Part shown: positions 18,288 to 30,452 of the stretch, piece after piece
How the letters are laid out: every line of letters starts with the position of its first letter
Position numbering within the stretch: position 1 is the stretch's first letter
Assembly (NCBI RefSeq): GCF_004769195.1
Contig: NZ_RQET01000014.1
Coordinates: 140,302-204,301, forward strand
Direction: 5' to 3'
Length of the DNA stretch: 64,000 nucleotides
DNA from: Leptospira fletcheri
Lineage (GTDB): Bacteria; Spirochaetota; Leptospiria; Leptospirales; Leptospiraceae
Made by a program: the position numbers and the translations under genes
Notes under the pieces: model-generated
What the model was told of the DNA's origin: nothing
What the model saw: the letters and a program-made list of their open reading frames with translations, nothing else
The model's database searches: none

Positions 18288-18899
18288 TTATAGTACGGAT
18301 AGGAGCGCGTTTTTCAATTTTTGGAAATGTAAAACCTCGTCCAATTTGGAACCGTTTTCCAGCCGCAAAAGAAACGTGTCGCGAACCTGTCCGGAATCCG
18401 TTACCGCCTTAAAGGAAAGAATGTCTATCCCGAAAAGGAAGAGAATTTGGGAGATCTCGAACAGGATCCCCGAACGATCCCTCATCCTCAGGTCCATAAC
18501 GGTGGAATCGCTGATTTCGGAATTGAAGAGAAAAATCTCGGGGGTCTCTTCCAGTTTCATACGGAGCGTTTCCGTCTTTTCCGGATATCTAGCCAGATAG
18601 TTCATCACCGAAATTCCGCCGTAAAAGAGCTCCTTTAAATCCTTATGAATGGCATTCAAGTGCTCCTCTTTCATCCGTTCGTCGTCCAGTCTTCGAACGA
18701 TGAAGATATCCTGGATGTATCCGTCCGTGGAAGTTTCCGCGATTGCTTCCTCTATATTCCAACCGTGAACGTACAAAACGGCGGTCACTCGATAGATGAT
18801 CCCGATCTCGTTTTTGGAAATATTGACCTTTAAAGCGTACGCATCCCCCCTGGGAATGCAGGAAATGTGAAGCGGCTTTTCCGTCGTTGGAATCGTCAT
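18288..18899 (-). CDS. Stand-alone tandem ACT-domain protein (GlnD C-terminal-like)
   Basis: The 203-residue protein contains two ACT-type units: residues 20-75 ('LKVNISKNEIGIIYRVTAVL', 'QDIFIVRRL') and 130-195 ('TVMDLRMRDRSGILFEISQI', 'LSFKAVTDSGQVRDTFLLRL'). The R-D-R-x-G-x-L-x-x-I pattern is the one seen at the C-terminus of the PII uridylyltransferase GlnD. ACT domains bind amino acids or similar ligands. There is no catalytic domain, so it is a sensor or regulator without visible partner. It converges on the MFS gene. Confidence 0.75.
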   Translation of the reverse strand: MTIPTTEKPLHISCIPRGDAYALKVNISKNEIGIIYRVTAVLYVHGWNIEEAIAETSTDGYIQDIFIVRRLDDERMKEEHLNAIHKDLKELFYGGISVMNYLARYPEKTETLRMKLEETPEIFLFNSEISDSTVMDLRMRDRSGILFEISQILFLFGIDILSFKAVTDSGQVRDTFLLRLENGSKLDEVLHFQKLKNALLSVL

Positions 18900-18996
18900 A
18901 TCGCCTCCTCAAGCGGTCTGCTGAATTCTTACACAATTCAGCTCGGAACTTACTTCCCTTTGCCCGCTTTTCCTTTATATTGCAAAAGTCATGCCT

Positions 18997-19014
18997 ATTC
19001 TATTAGTATAGAAT
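18997..19014. promoter_or_regulatory. Perfect inverted repeat in the gap upstream of the ACT gene
   Basis: ATTCTAT-TAGT-ATAGAAT: 7-nt arms with a 4-nt centre, about 100 nt upstream of the leftward ACT gene start and 66 nt beyond the 3' end of the outer-membrane-type gene. Size and AT-rich centre would suit a dimeric repressor site. It could equally be chance in an AT-rich gap. The rest of 18900-19079 holds no gene. Confidence 0.25.
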
Positions 19015-19079
19015 AAAAACCGAATTAGGCTCTCTTTTTTATCGGGGAATCTTTCCTAAACGTTAAAAAACCGCGGCGA

Positions 19080-20303
19080 CTAGAGTGCGAACTTCAGTCC
19101 TATATTCGCTGCATAGATCTTGTCGTTCGTGACCATCCCTTCCGCTAAGATCTTAAAGGTGAGAAGGTTCACTTCCACTCCGCCCAAAAAGTAATTCGTC
19201 TGCGTTCTAGAATTGGCCGATCCGGTGAGATCCATTCGAAGAGTTCCGCTGGCGCCTCCACTCAATTGCTGGATCACCGACGCAGGCAATCCGGAAGAAG
19301 TAGGAACGTTAACCGCAAGATACAGAGGTCCGTTTACGTCCAGATTCATTTTTGCGTAGCCCGTATTATTGCTGACTCCGGCCCCTACGAATACGGTGAG
19401 AAAATAGAACAGCCTCAATCCTGTTCGAATATCCACAGGGACGGACTGGGCCTTGTTTCTATAACCGAATGAAACGGTTTCGTCCCACCTACCTACGGCG
19501 GATCCGAAATTGACCTGGGCCGCGGAATTCACTCCGGGGGCATAGGAGAGGCTCACATTTTCGCTCTGCCGATGGAATCCTACACCTAAGCTCAATCCCG
19601 TAAAGCCGAAGAAATCCAAGCGAGTGTATCTCTCTCTCAACAATTGGAATCGTAGAGTCACACCTGCGTTATTGAAATTTCCATTTAGATGGACTCCGTT
19701 GTTTGCCTGGTTCGTGAGAGTCTTCAGATCGCCGGACCCGATATTTCCCTGGAATCCGTGTACATACAAGTTCAATCGATGCAAAAAGGATCGTTGGGAA
19801 TCGGGAACATCCGCGGAACGATCCGGTTGGTCGGCCTGCCCCTTGCCGAACAGCCATCCTAAATTCACAGCCAACATCAGGGACGGGTTTACGGAAGCTC
19901 CTACGTTCGGAAAATTCGGAAGAGTCGTACCATTATAAGAAACCGTAATGTCGTTATGTTTAACTCCCGCTACTCCGAGACCGCCTCCGATTTGGAATCG
20001 GTTCACCGTACCAGGCCCCATCATGGATGCGCTTATGTTGCTCATCACCGCGGAGTCCGCCATAGACTTCGTAACCTGGTTCAAATACTGGGTTTGGATG
20101 GAGAGCGCCAACCCGTTAAAGTCGGACTGTATGTTCGACGGAATCATCGTACATACGTTGTTGCCTGTCAGTGGGGGCGTACAAGTGATCTGAGCTTGCA
20201 AGCCAGAAAAGGGGAACGAATATACGGAAACACCTAAAATAACAAAGGCGATGGCTTTTACACACCGCCTTAAAACGTTCTTAATTTGAGACATCTCGCC
20301 CAT
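19080..20303 (-). CDS. Exported, probable outer-membrane beta-barrel protein
   Basis: The 407-residue protein has a signal peptide (hydrophobic residues 17-36, cleavage likely at LQA-Q). The mature part alternates hydrophobic and polar residues with many Gly, Asn and aromatic residues ('RLDFFGFTGLSLGVGFHR', 'KILAEGMVTNDKIYAANIGL') and ends in a beta strand (NIGLKFAL), which suits an outer-membrane barrel. I recognise no family name. An in-frame ATG three codons later (20294) has a better-placed GGGCGAG and may be the true start. It is flanked by the acyl-CoA dehydrogenase, 34 nt upstream in the same direction, so possibly the operon's last gene. Confidence 0.72.
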   Translation of the reverse strand: MGEMSQIKNVLRRCVKAIAFVILGVSVYSFPFSGLQAQITCTPPLTGNNVCTMIPSNIQSDFNGLALSIQTQYLNQVTKSMADSAVMSNISASMMGPGTVNRFQIGGGLGVAGVKHNDITVSYNGTTLPNFPNVGASVNPSLMLAVNLGWLFGKGQADQPDRSADVPDSQRSFLHRLNLYVHGFQGNIGSGDLKTLTNQANNGVHLNGNFNNAGVTLRFQLLRERYTRLDFFGFTGLSLGVGFHRQSENVSLSYAPGVNSAAQVNFGSAVGRWDETVSFGYRNKAQSVPVDIRTGLRLFYFLTVFVGAGVSNNTGYAKMNLDVNGPLYLAVNVPTSSGLPASVIQQLSGGASGTLRMDLTGSANSRTQTNYFLGGVEVNLLTFKILAEGMVTNDKIYAANIGLKFAL

Positions 20304-20337
20304 AGTAAACTAGGACGAAGAGAAAGTCGAGATTCTT

Positions 20338-21468
20338 TCAGAGACCGAGGCTGCTGCCAATAATTTCTTTCATAATCTCGGTGGTTCCCGCATAGATCGT
20401 TTGAATTCTCGCGTCAAGATACGCGCGGGCAATCGGATATTCCATCATATATCCGTATCCTCCGAAGAACTGAAGACAAAGGTCCGTGTGTCTTTTTTGC
20501 ATCTCGGTGGAATAATACTTGGCCATGGAGGCTTCCACAGTCAATTTATTTCCTTTCATATGCTCAGCGACTACCTTATCGACGAACGTACGGCACATTT
20601 CCAACTCGGTGGTCATCTCCGCCATTTGGAATTTGATATGCTGAAAGGATCCGATTTTCTTACCGAAAGCCATCCGCTCCTTGATGTATTTCAAGGTCAT
20701 CTTATGCACCAACGCGGTAGCTTCCACCGCGGCAACCGCGAGAACCAACCGTTCTTGCGCAAGCTTCATCATCAGGTATCGGAAACCTTGTCCATCCTTG
20801 CCTATCACGTTCTCTTTAGGAACTTTTACGTCATTAAAATACAGCTCCGAAGTATCTTGGGCTTTCAGGCCGATTTTCTCGAGGTTTCTACCTCGCTCGA
20901 ATCCTTTCATCCCCTCTTCTATCATAACAAGCGAAATCGTTCCGTTTTCATGTTTTACGGCGGTAATCACTAAATTCGCCAATTGGCCGTTCGAAATAAA
21001 CGTCTTCTGGCCGTTTACCAGATAATGATCCCCCTTATTCACGGCGGAAGTACGAATGCTTTTCAGATCCGAACCGGCGCCGGGTTCCGTCATAGCAACC
21101 GCTAAAACGCTATCGCCAGAGCAGCAACCGGGTAACCAACGCTTTTTCTGCTCTTCGGTAGCGTACACGGAAATGTAAGGCGCGATCACGTCGTTATGAA
21201 GAGAAATGAAAAAACCGCTGTTCCCCACTTTCGCAGATTCTTCTATTACGACTATGTTATATAGAAAATCGGCTCCCGAGCCGCCGTATTCCTCGGGCAC
21301 ATCCGGACATAAAAGACCGCTGGTTCCCGCTTTTTTCCAAAGCTCTTTCGGAACTTTTCCCACCTTTTCCCATTCGTGATGGTGTGGGGCCACTTCGGTC
21401 TCGAAAAATTTGCGCGCGATTTCCCGGAACGCTTCGTGTTCCTCTGTGAATTGCAGGACTCTTTCCAT
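20338..21468 (-). CDS. Acyl-CoA dehydrogenase
   Basis: The 376-residue protein is a full-length FAD acyl-CoA dehydrogenase: 'LAVAMTEPGAGSDLKSIRT' is the first family signature and 'QFFGGYGYMMEYPIARAYLD' the second. The C-terminal segment reads 'IYAGTTEIMKEI', without the Glu of the Y-E-G-T form used by medium- and short-chain enzymes. The long-chain/isovaleryl type instead uses a Glu in 'x-E-R-L-V-L', present here as Glu239 in 'LAQERLVLA', so I infer that branch. It catalyses alpha,beta-dehydrogenation of acyl-CoA in fatty-acid or branched-chain breakdown. It lies 15 nt after the cyclic-nucleotide-domain gene. Confidence 0.95.
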   Translation of the reverse strand: MERVLQFTEEHEAFREIARKFFETEVAPHHHEWEKVGKVPKELWKKAGTSGLLCPDVPEEYGGSGADFLYNIVVIEESAKVGNSGFFISLHNDVIAPYISVYATEEQKKRWLPGCCSGDSVLAVAMTEPGAGSDLKSIRTSAVNKGDHYLVNGQKTFISNGQLANLVITAVKHENGTISLVMIEEGMKGFERGRNLEKIGLKAQDTSELYFNDVKVPKENVIGKDGQGFRYLMMKLAQERLVLAVAAVEATALVHKMTLKYIKERMAFGKKIGSFQHIKFQMAEMTTELEMCRTFVDKVVAEHMKGNKLTVEASMAKYYSTEMQKRHTDLCLQFFGGYGYMMEYPIARAYLDARIQTIYAGTTEIMKEIIGSSLGL

Positions 21469-21483
21469 TCCTATTCCCTCGTT

Positions 21484-23634
<2,151 letters not shown>

Positions 23635-23670
23635 GAAAGATTCCTGACGAATCGCCTCTACGAAGAGGCC

Positions 23671-23985
23671 TTATTTGTGCCTTTCGATGAAATTCTTGAT
23701 TTGAGCTTTGGGAAGTGCACCTATGATCTTGTCGACGAGTTGCCCGTCCTTAAAAAGCAATAGCGTAGGCAGTGATTGGATTCCTAATTTTTGAGCCGTA
23801 TCCTGATTGTCGTCCACGTTCAATTTCTTGATTTTCAAAACTTCATTCAGTTCGTTGGAAAGCTCTTCGAGTACAGGAGAGACCATTCTACAAGGACCAC
23901 ACCATTCGGCCCAGCAGTCTACTAAAACCATTCCTCCGGAGATTTCCGTTTGAAATGTTGCGTCGTTGATTTCGGACAATGCCAT
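23671..23985 (-). CDS. trxA: Thioredoxin
   Basis: The 104-residue protein is a complete thioredoxin with active site W-C-G-P-C (Cys29, Cys32), the cis-proline segment 'GIQSLPTLLLFKDGQ' and 'VDDNQDTAQKLGI'. It reduces cytoplasmic disulfides using thioredoxin reductase, which is not in this window. It lies in the leftward run between an unknown protein gene and the cyclic-nucleotide-domain gene. Confidence 0.96.
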   Translation of the reverse strand: MALSEINDATFQTEISGGMVLVDCWAEWCGPCRMVSPVLEELSNELNEVLKIKKLNVDDNQDTAQKLGIQSLPTLLLFKDGQLVDKIIGALPKAQIKNFIERHK

Positions 23986-24037
23986 GAGTTCGTTTTTACT
24001 CCTTTTTTTCCCACTCTTTACAACAGATGAGACGGGT

Positions 24038-24847
24038 CTATTTCTTCTTTTTCTTCTTTTCCTTCTCCGCTTCTATTGCTTCCACCTTCTCTTTCAAGGA
24101 TTCGATCAGGGTTTTTGTCTTGCCCAAATCCTCGGTTTCTCCCGTGGTCTGGAGAATCTTCCGGTTTACCTCCAAAAGAGAGATGGACTTTTTCAGATCT
24201 CCCGCATCCTGCGTGGACAAATCGAATTTCGCCCGGTATTCCTGAGCGGCAAAGTTACATAGCTCTAGAATCAGGTTATAATGTTCCTGACGCGGATAAT
24301 AATACGGGTTCTCTAAGTCTCTTTCCTTTTCGAAAGCCCGAAAGTCAAAAAGATTCTTACTAAGAATCGCGATTTTGAAATGTATTTCCGGAAAGCTCCA
24401 TTTCCATTTAGAGTTCGATCCGAACGCGTCGATCGTTTTGTTCGTGCAGAGACGAAGTCCTTTTACGTAATTCAATCTTTGGATAGGATTGAACTGTAGG
24501 ATTTTCGCCAATAAGTCCTTGTTTTCGGCCAAACCCCCGTCGATATCCACGCCTACCACTTTCTCCATAAAAGAGATCGCGCTATAGATTTCCTTTCTCC
24601 CTTGGTTCAGATACGTATCAGACTTCAGATCCAAAATCACCACGGAAATCTCGTTGATCAGAAGGCAGGTATTGATGTTTTTTATGGCGTTCAGAGAAAG
24701 AGCTACGTTGAAATAGGGCTCCATCTTGGGGTCTTTTCGGGACTGAGCCTTTAGTAGGTTTCCTTCCTTCTTCAAATCCTCCAAATAGGCTCGGAAATCC
24801 CCCAGCTTCTCCTGGAACTCCTGCTTCTGTTCCTTTGTTAAGGCCAT
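24038..24847 (-). CDS. Hypothetical helical protein with lysine tail
   Basis: I do not recognise this 269-residue protein. It is predicted soluble and helical throughout, starting with a charged coiled-coil-like stretch ('[20 protein letters not shown]') and ending in a Glu/Lys run that terminates in seven consecutive Lys. There is no signal peptide. The central part ('[20 protein letters not shown]', '[16 protein letters not shown]') has TPR-like helical spacing without a convincing repeat. It starts 4 nt after a 56-codon gene and is followed by trxA after 52 nt. Confidence 0.7.
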   Translation of the reverse strand: MALTKEQKQEFQEKLGDFRAYLEDLKKEGNLLKAQSRKDPKMEPYFNVALSLNAIKNINTCLLINEISVVILDLKSDTYLNQGRKEIYSAISFMEKVVGVDIDGGLAENKDLLAKILQFNPIQRLNYVKGLRLCTNKTIDAFGSNSKWKWSFPEIHFKIAILSKNLFDFRAFEKERDLENPYYYPRQEHYNLILELCNFAAQEYRAKFDLSTQDAGDLKKSISLLEVNRKILQTTGETEDLGKTKTLIESLKEKVEAIEAEKEKKKKKK

Positions 24848-24851
24848 TCTT

Positions 24852-25022
24852 TTATACCTGCACGTTAATAATGCTACCGGTGGACAACGCGTAAACGTAG
24901 TCGGAATTGGGGGTCTTTTCCTCTTCCTTTCTGTCCGCCTTTTCCATAGGAGGCTCTGCTCCCGGCTGGGACATAGGGGGATAGGAGGACACCGCGTCGA
25001 AAGGCGAAGATTCTACTCTCAT
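24852..25022 (-). CDS. Small hypothetical protein (56 aa)
   Basis: ATG (reverse of 25020-25022) follows AGGAAA, and the frame runs 56 codons to TAA just 4 nt before the next gene. The product begins [17 protein letters not shown], has a charged middle ([12 protein letters not shown]) and ends in a beta-like segment '[16 protein letters not shown]'. The Pro/Glu-rich first half looks disordered. No family recognised. Good ribosome-binding site, tight spacing and protein-like composition argue that it is the first gene of the thioredoxin run. Confidence 0.55.
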   Translation of the reverse strand: MRVESSPFDAVSSYPPMSQPGAEPPMEKADRKEEEKTPNSDYVYALSTGSIINVQV

Positions 25023-25128
25023 TTTCCTGTATTTCCTTGCCGGAAGCTCTTTTAGAATTATCGGCTATAGGCTACTATCTATTTGACAGATAAAACCTAC
25101 GGGAAATCCTAACAAAGGAGGAAGATCC

Positions 25129-25371
25129 ATGTTTTTACCCCTGGCATTCATCGGTAACCTAGGTTGGCCGGAAATCCTCATAATCCTGTTTTTAGCACTC
25201 CTACTTTTCGGAGGCAAGCGACTTCCCTCGTTGGCTAAAGATTTGGGAGACGGCATCCGCCAATTTAGAAAATCCCTTTCCGGCGACCCCGAAAATGAAT
25301 CTCCCAAAATACAAGAGCCTGAGAACAAAACGACTCAGACGACATCCAAAAAATCCAAAAAGTCCGCTTAA
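25129..25371 (+). CDS. tatA: Twin-arginine translocase subunit TatA
   Basis: The 80-residue protein has the TatA/E layout: one N-terminal membrane helix ('WPEILIILFLALLLFGGKRL'), the F-G-x-K-x-L-P hinge and an amphipathic helix ('LAKDLGDGIRQFRKSL'), then a charged, disordered tail. TatA polymerises to form the passage for folded proteins. AAGGAGGA precedes the ATG, and tatC follows 70 nt downstream. A TTGACA at 25083-25088 may belong to its promoter, but the -10 is unclear. No tatB is visible; TatA may serve both roles. Confidence 0.95.
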   Translation: MFLPLAFIGNLGWPEILIILFLALLLFGGKRLPSLAKDLGDGIRQFRKSLSGDPENESPKIQEPENKTTQTTSKKSKKSA

Positions 25372-25441
25372 ATCAGTACTGAGCCGTGGAGACGTTTGTC
25401 CTGCGGCTTTTTCCTAACGAAAGAGCTATCGACTCCCAGGA

Positions 25442-26248
25442 ATGCCCGTAAAAAAAAAGAAAATCCAGGCCCTTGAGCCGAACGAACCCGTACCGGTCTC
25501 CCATCCGGATGCGGTCTCCCGCGACCAGGAAAAATATATGACCCTAGGTGAGCACCTGGAGGAACTCCGGCTCGTGCTCATCCGAACCTTATTGGTTTTT
25601 TCCGTTTTCTTCTTAGCTTCCCTTTTTTTCGGGGAAGAAATCCATAAGATTTTTACGAGACCCTATAAACGGGTTCTGGGAGAAGGCGCCACCTTTTACC
25701 AGATCAAGCTCATGGCGCCGTTCATGGTCTATCTCCGGACCGGATTCATGGTTTCCTTGCTCTTGAGTTTTCCGTTTACTCTAGTTTTTCTTTGGGGGTT
25801 TGTCGCTCCCGCATTGGAACCCAAGACCGCAAGACTAGGCAGGGTTCTGATCGCGTTCTCCACTCTTTTATTTTGGCTGGGAGTTTGGCTTTGCTGGACG
25901 CAAGCCTTCGAGAACTTTCTAAAAATCTTTTTAGTCACCTTCCGTCCCTTGGATATAGAGACCAAGCTACCGATAGACGAGTATTACGACGTATTTTTTA
26001 ATATCCACTTGATCTTCGGATTGGCCTTTCAGCTTCCGATCGTTCTGATCCTACTCGGAGCGCTCGGAATTCTGAAAACTTCCTTCCTGCTTTCCCATTG
26101 GAGGGAAGCGATTCTAGGATTGGCTTTCGCGGCGGCCGTTCTTTCTCCCGGTCCGGACGTGATCTCTATGCTGATGCTATTCGTCCCGCTCGTGGTACTA
26201 TTCGCAATTTCGATTTTTATTATGAAGCTGATCGAAAAGAAGCGATAG
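25442..26248 (+). CDS. tatC: Twin-arginine translocase subunit TatC
   Basis: The 268-residue protein has six membrane segments and the TatC N-terminal hallmark '[19 protein letters not shown]'. The first 35 residues before it are a basic cytoplasmic extension (K-K-K-K near the start). TatC recognises the twin-arginine signal peptide. '[20 protein letters not shown]' is the conserved last helix pair. Convergent with clpX, with a 21-nt gap. Confidence 0.96.
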   Translation: MPVKKKKIQALEPNEPVPVSHPDAVSRDQEKYMTLGEHLEELRLVLIRTLLVFSVFFLASLFFGEEIHKIFTRPYKRVLGEGATFYQIKLMAPFMVYLRTGFMVSLLLSFPFTLVFLWGFVAPALEPKTARLGRVLIAFSTLLFWLGVWLCWTQAFENFLKIFLVTFRPLDIETKLPIDEYYDVFFNIHLIFGLAFQLPIVLILLGALGILKTSFLLSHWREAILGLAFAAAVLSPGPDVISMLMLFVPLVVLFAISIFIMKLIEKKR

Positions 26249-26254
26249 CGGGAA

Positions 26255-26271
26255 GATTCCCGAAGGGAATC
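26255..26271. terminator. Small hairpin between tatC and clpX
   Basis: GATTCCC-GAA-GGGAATC: perfect 7-nt arms and a 3-nt loop lie in the convergent gap and run into the clpX stop codon. No T-run follows on either strand, so it is at best a weak bidirectional terminator. Confidence 0.3.
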
Positions 26272-27541
26272 ACGCGATCTTAGGCTCTTTTTTGAGGACT
26301 AATTTCGGCGGCTTGGTTCCATTGACCGCGTCTTCGGTAATGACCACTTCCTCCACGTCTTTGCGAGAAGGAATCTCGTACATCAGGTCCAGCATCAGAT
26401 TTTCCACGATTGCGCGTAGTCCTCTGGCTCCGGATTCCCTTTCGATCGCAAGTTGCGCGATTCTATCGATGGCAGCCTCTTCGAAGGATAACTTAACGTT
26501 TTCCATTTCCAGAATCTTGGTGTATTGGCGTAGGATGGAATTCTTAGGTTCACGGAAGATTCTTTTCAACATCTCCACACTGAGATCCTGCAAGGTGGCG
26601 ATTACCGGCATCCTTCCGATGAATTCGGGAATCAGACCGAATTTCATTAGGTCTTCGGGGATGACTCTGGACAAAATTTCTCCCTTGCTTTCGTCGCGGA
26701 GTTGCTTGCCGCCCTTCTCGTCGCTGCCGAAACCGATGGTTTTGACCCCGGTCCTAGTTTTGATGATATTTTCCAGATCCACGAAAGCCCCGCCTAGAAT
26801 GAAGAGTATGTTCTTCGTATCCACCTGCAGGTATTCCTGGTGAGGGTGCTTCCTTCCGCCTTGAGGGGGAACGTTTGCCACGGTGCCTTCTATGATTTTC
26901 AACAAAGCCTGCTGCACGCCCTCGCCGCTCACGTCCCTCGTAATGGAGGCGCTGTCCGACTTTCTGGCGATCTTATCCACTTCGTCTATGTAGATGATTC
27001 CGATCTCGGCTTTCTTGATATCGTTATCCGCGTTTTGGATGAGTTTCAAAATGATGTTTTCTACGTCTTCTCCGACGTATCCTGCCTCCGTCAATGCGGT
27101 GGCATCCACGATGGCAAAAGGGACTTTGATGATTCGGGCCAGAGTCTGGGCTAGAAGGGTTTTTCCGGATCCGGTAGGGCCGATCAAAAGTATATTCGAT
27201 TTTTCTAATTCGATATCGGATTTTTTGTCCTTCAAATAAATCCGTTTGTAATGGTTATAGACGGCCACGGAAAGAGCCTTTTTCGCGTGGTCTTGGCCTA
27301 TGACGTATTGGTCCAATATGGATTTGATGGCGGCCGGATTCGGAACTTCGCCTAAAAGTTCCGTGCGCTCCTTTTCCTGTTCCGGTTCCTCAGCGATGAT
27401 TTCGTTGCAAAGGGAAATACATTCGTCGCAAATGTAAACCCCCGGACCGGCGACGAGCCGCTTGACCGAATCCTGTTCCTTCCCGCAGAAAGAACAGAAG
27501 AGTTTTTGTTTGCCATTGGTTCCGGTCGGTTTCTTTGCCAC
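26270..27541 (-). CDS. clpX: ATP-dependent Clp protease ATP-binding subunit ClpX
   Basis: The 423-residue protein is full-length ClpX. The N-terminal zinc domain has Cys16, Cys19, Cys38 and Cys41. The AAA+ core has Walker A 'GPTGSGKT', Walker B '[11 protein letters not shown]' and the ClpP-docking loop region '[11 protein letters not shown]' (the usual IGF tripeptide loop precedes it). It unfolds tagged substrates and feeds them to ClpP, encoded 22 nt upstream. Gene order tig-clpP-clpX is the common bacterial arrangement. Confidence 0.98.
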   Translation of the reverse strand: MAKKPTGTNGKQKLFCSFCGKEQDSVKRLVAGPGVYICDECISLCNEIIAEEPEQEKERTELLGEVPNPAAIKSILDQYVIGQDHAKKALSVAVYNHYKRIYLKDKKSDIELEKSNILLIGPTGSGKTLLAQTLARIIKVPFAIVDATALTEAGYVGEDVENIILKLIQNADNDIKKAEIGIIYIDEVDKIARKSDSASITRDVSGEGVQQALLKIIEGTVANVPPQGGRKHPHQEYLQVDTKNILFILGGAFVDLENIIKTRTGVKTIGFGSDEKGGKQLRDESKGEILSRVIPEDLMKFGLIPEFIGRMPVIATLQDLSVEMLKRIFREPKNSILRQYTKILEMENVKLSFEEAAIDRIAQLAIERESGARGLRAIVENLMLDLMYEIPSRKDVEEVVITEDAVNGTKPPKLVLKKEPKIA

Positions 27542-27563
27542 GATGCCTATCCTTTCCCCTTGA

Positions 27564-28157
27564 TCAGTTTTTGCCGCGTTCTATGGAAATAACGGAATCC
27601 AGAATGCCGTAGGTCTGCGCTTCCTCCGCAGTCATATAAAGATCTCTTTCCGTATCCCTTTGGATCTGCTCTATCGATTTTCCCGTATGTTTCGTATACA
27701 AACCATTCAGGATCTCTTTCAACTTTAAGACTTCCTTGGCTTGGATCGCGATGTCCGAAGCCTGGCCGGTGGCACCTCCGGTCGGTTGGTGCATCATGAT
27801 TCTAGAATGCGGAAGAGCGGAACGTTTTCCCTTAGCCCCTCCCGCCAGAAGGAGAGCAGCCATGGAAGAAGCCTGTCCGACACAAAGCGTACGCACATCC
27901 GCTTTAATATACTGCATGGTATCGTAAATGGCAAGCCCGGAAGAAACATATCCTCCGGGAGAATTGATGTACAAATATATGTCCCGGTCCGGATTTTCCG
28001 CATCCAGGAACAAAAGCTGGGCGATCACCACATTCGCGTATTCGTCCGAGATCGCGTTTCCAAGGAAGATGATTCGATCCTTTAGAAGACGGGAATAGAT
28101 ATCGTAGGATCTTTCTCCCCGACCTGTTTGCTCGATGACGACTGGAATTACGCTCAT
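27564..28157 (-). CDS. clpP: ATP-dependent Clp protease proteolytic subunit ClpP
   Basis: The 197-residue protein has the complete Ser-His-Asp triad: Ser98 in 'GQASSMA', His123 in 'RIMMHQP', Asp172 in 'DTERDLYM', plus the substrate strand '[11 protein letters not shown]'. It forms the tetradecameric chamber with ClpX or another Clp ATPase. The start overlaps the trigger-factor stop by 4 nt (ATGA), so the pair is translationally coupled. Confidence 0.98.
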   Translation of the reverse strand: MSVIPVVIEQTGRGERSYDIYSRLLKDRIIFLGNAISDEYANVVIAQLLFLDAENPDRDIYLYINSPGGYVSSGLAIYDTMQYIKADVRTLCVGQASSMAALLLAGGAKGKRSALPHSRIMMHQPTGGATGQASDIAIQAKEVLKLKEILNGLYTKHTGKSIEQIQRDTERDLYMTAEEAQTYGILDSVISIERGKN

Positions 28158-29539
28158 ACGCCTCCGCTTTCCTTGTTAGACAGGAATTCCTTAAGCTGTC
28201 GGATACTCATCTTCTCGTTGTATTTCTTTTCTACAAGCTCGAAGAGCGTATCGTCTATCTTTTTTGATAAAAAATTGTCCCGGTAAGATTCCAGAAGTTT
28301 CCCTTTTTCCAACTCTTTCCTAAAATCGGCCTCCTGCATCCCGTATCTTAAGGCGAGATCGGCCAATTCCTTGGAGAATTGTTCCTCGGAGAGAGAGATA
28401 TTTTCCTGGTTTGCCAATTTCTGTCTGGCAAAATAGGCTTTGAGTCGGTTTTCCGCGATTCCTCTAAAGGAATTCCGAATTTCTTCCTGAGGTTTCCCGA
28501 CCATTTCCGCATATTTTTCGATGGGGGGAATCTGGTCGTCCGACAATCCGGCCCCCTGCCCCCTCCCCATCACGTCTCTCATCATATTTCGGTAAACGTG
28601 TTCCGACTCTTCGGATAGAAAGGATTCCGGGAAAACGAATTTGGAATCTTCGACCAATTCCTTATACACTTCCTCCAGCTTTTTGGCTTTTACGCCTTCC
28701 GTGTAATTTTTACGCAGATTTTCCTTGATTTTCTCTTTCAAGGAAGCCAGAGATTCGGAACCGTCGTATTCATTCGCGAGATCGTCGTCCGGCTCGGGAA
28801 GAACTTCTTTGTAAACGGCTTTCAAAGTCATTTCAAACTGGATCGTCTTTCCGGCCAAATCTTCTCGAGGATAATCCTGGGGATAAGAGTAGGAGAAAGT
28901 TTTCGGTTCCGCCATTTTCATCCCGTAGAGATTCTCATCGAAACCGGGCAAATTGTTCGGCTCCCCTAATTTATAATCGCTAGACCCGTTTTTGGCGTTC
29001 CCGGATTCCTTTCCTTCTTCATGGACGATGAATTCCATGTCTACAGTGTCGCCGACTTGAGCGGTTTCCTCCGGCTCCCTAAGCAACTTGCGAGCAAGCT
29101 GCTTCCGGATCGTTTCCAGCTCGTCCTGGACATCCTCTTCGGTCACGTTCACTTCCGGGAGCTTGATCTTGATTTTCTTATATTTGCCGAGGGTGACTTC
29201 CGGTTCCGTATCATAGACCGCAGTCGCTACCAGACTTTTTTCCGGAACGTAATCCTCTACGGTGAATTTCGGAAATCGCACCATCTTGTGTTCGAGCTGG
29301 TTCTTCAATGAATCCACGGACTCGAACAAAAGGAGATTGATCGCGTCACTCGCGACGGAATCCCCTAAATGCCGCTTGACCATTGCCAAGGGCGCTTTTC
29401 CCGGTCGGAAGCCAGGTACTTTCAGGTCCTTCTGTTTTTGGACGTAGGCCTTTTCAAAGGCTTTTTCTAGATCGCTCTTGTCAAAGGTTAACTTGAGGTC
29501 TACGGATGCGTTTGCGTTTTTCTTAGTCTTAAATTCCAT
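28154..29539 (-). CDS. tig: Trigger factor (ribosome-associated chaperone, peptidyl-prolyl isomerase)
   Basis: With the start at ATG 29539 (reverse CAT at 29537-29539) the protein has 461 residues, usual for the family. The N-terminal ribosome-binding domain carries '[18 protein letters not shown]', containing the G-F-R-x-G-K-x-P signature. The middle FKBP-like domain spans about 160-240 ('[15 protein letters not shown]', '[12 protein letters not shown]'), and the C-terminal chaperone arms are helical. A longer frame upstream runs through the tRNA-Gly gene and is discarded. Confidence 0.96.
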   Translation of the reverse strand: MEFKTKKNANASVDLKLTFDKSDLEKAFEKAYVQKQKDLKVPGFRPGKAPLAMVKRHLGDSVASDAINLLLFESVDSLKNQLEHKMVRFPKFTVEDYVPEKSLVATAVYDTEPEVTLGKYKKIKIKLPEVNVTEEDVQDELETIRKQLARKLLREPEETAQVGDTVDMEFIVHEEGKESGNAKNGSSDYKLGEPNNLPGFDENLYGMKMAEPKTFSYSYPQDYPREDLAGKTIQFEMTLKAVYKEVLPEPDDDLANEYDGSESLASLKEKIKENLRKNYTEGVKAKKLEEVYKELVEDSKFVFPESFLSEESEHVYRNMMRDVMGRGQGAGLSDDQIPPIEKYAEMVGKPQEEIRNSFRGIAENRLKAYFARQKLANQENISLSEEQFSKELADLALRYGMQEADFRKELEKGKLLESYRDNFLSKKIDDTLFELVEKKYNEKMSIRQLKEFLSNKESGGV

Positions 29540-29572
29540 GGATTGAGGCGCCGAAAGGCGAAAAAAAGAAAA

Positions 29573-29645
<73 letters not shown>

Positions 29646-29834
29646 CGATTGGTAGAACCATCATTTTGACCCGGAACCGCCTGTAAACCGGTTTTTTGGG
29701 AAGAAAACGGCCGCTTGTTCCACACCTTCCCTGGCAAAAATTCGGGCCTTCTTTTGACGGGAAGGAATTTCACTCTGTCCGAATCGTACGGTAGAACGAA
29801 ACATTCGAAGAATGCGACATGACATTTTTACATA

Positions 29835-30452
29835 TTATTTTATATTTATGTAATCTTCCCAAACGTTTATATTTCGAAAAGAATCCTTCTCCAATCTAGG
29901 CAATTCCAACAGCAGAGGATTTCGAGAGAGGATCTTGGACCGGGGAGAAGCATCGACGATCCGACCGGATTCACATTCCTTCCTCCAATCCGCCAAATAC
30001 TCCAGAGGATAAAATCCGCACAAAGGTTCCGGTCCGTCTGCTCCGGCGTAGAACACCCCTTCCGAAGAATTCTTTCCCAAGGATTTCAACCGTTCGAGAG
30101 TACGGATTCGGACCTTCGGCATGTCCACGGGAAGAGTCAAAAACGGGGATAGGATCGCATTTTTGACACAATGGGAAAATACGCTCAAGATTCCTTTCAG
30201 AGGTCCCCCGAAGGAAAACGGTTCGTCGGGAAGAAGATTCTCGGGTGGGATCCATTCCGAGTAAGACGGAATCTGCTCTTCCCGGACCGAAACAAAAACG
30301 GTAGAACACAAAAATCGCAACTTACGAAAAGAACGAGTGAGAAAGAGGGATTCTTTTTTTCCCAAGGGCAACAAAGCCTTATCTCTCCCCATACGGGAAC
30401 TGAAACCTCCCGCCAAAAGAACTCCGATCGGCTCAATGCCGATGTTGTTCAT
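29835..30452 (-). CDS. mobA: Molybdenum cofactor guanylyltransferase MobA
   Basis: The 205-residue protein begins with the nucleotidyltransferase loop 'GVLLAGGFSSRMGRDKALLP' (L-A-G-G-x-S-x-R-M-G-x-D-K), diagnostic of MobA, and has 'LPVDMPKVR' as the metal-binding Asp segment. It adds GMP to molybdopterin to form the guanine-dinucleotide cofactor used by DMSO-reductase-family enzymes. I chose ATG 30452 because the fold begins directly after it. It overlaps the 3' end of moaE by 20 nt. Last gene of the leftward Moco operon. Confidence 0.9.
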   Translation of the reverse strand: MNNIGIEPIGVLLAGGFSSRMGRDKALLPLGKKESLFLTRSFRKLRFLCSTVFVSVREEQIPSYSEWIPPENLLPDEPFSFGGPLKGILSVFSHCVKNAILSPFLTLPVDMPKVRIRTLERLKSLGKNSSEGVFYAGADGPEPLCGFYPLEYLADWRKECESGRIVDASPRSKILSRNPLLLELPRLEKDSFRNINVWEDYINIK

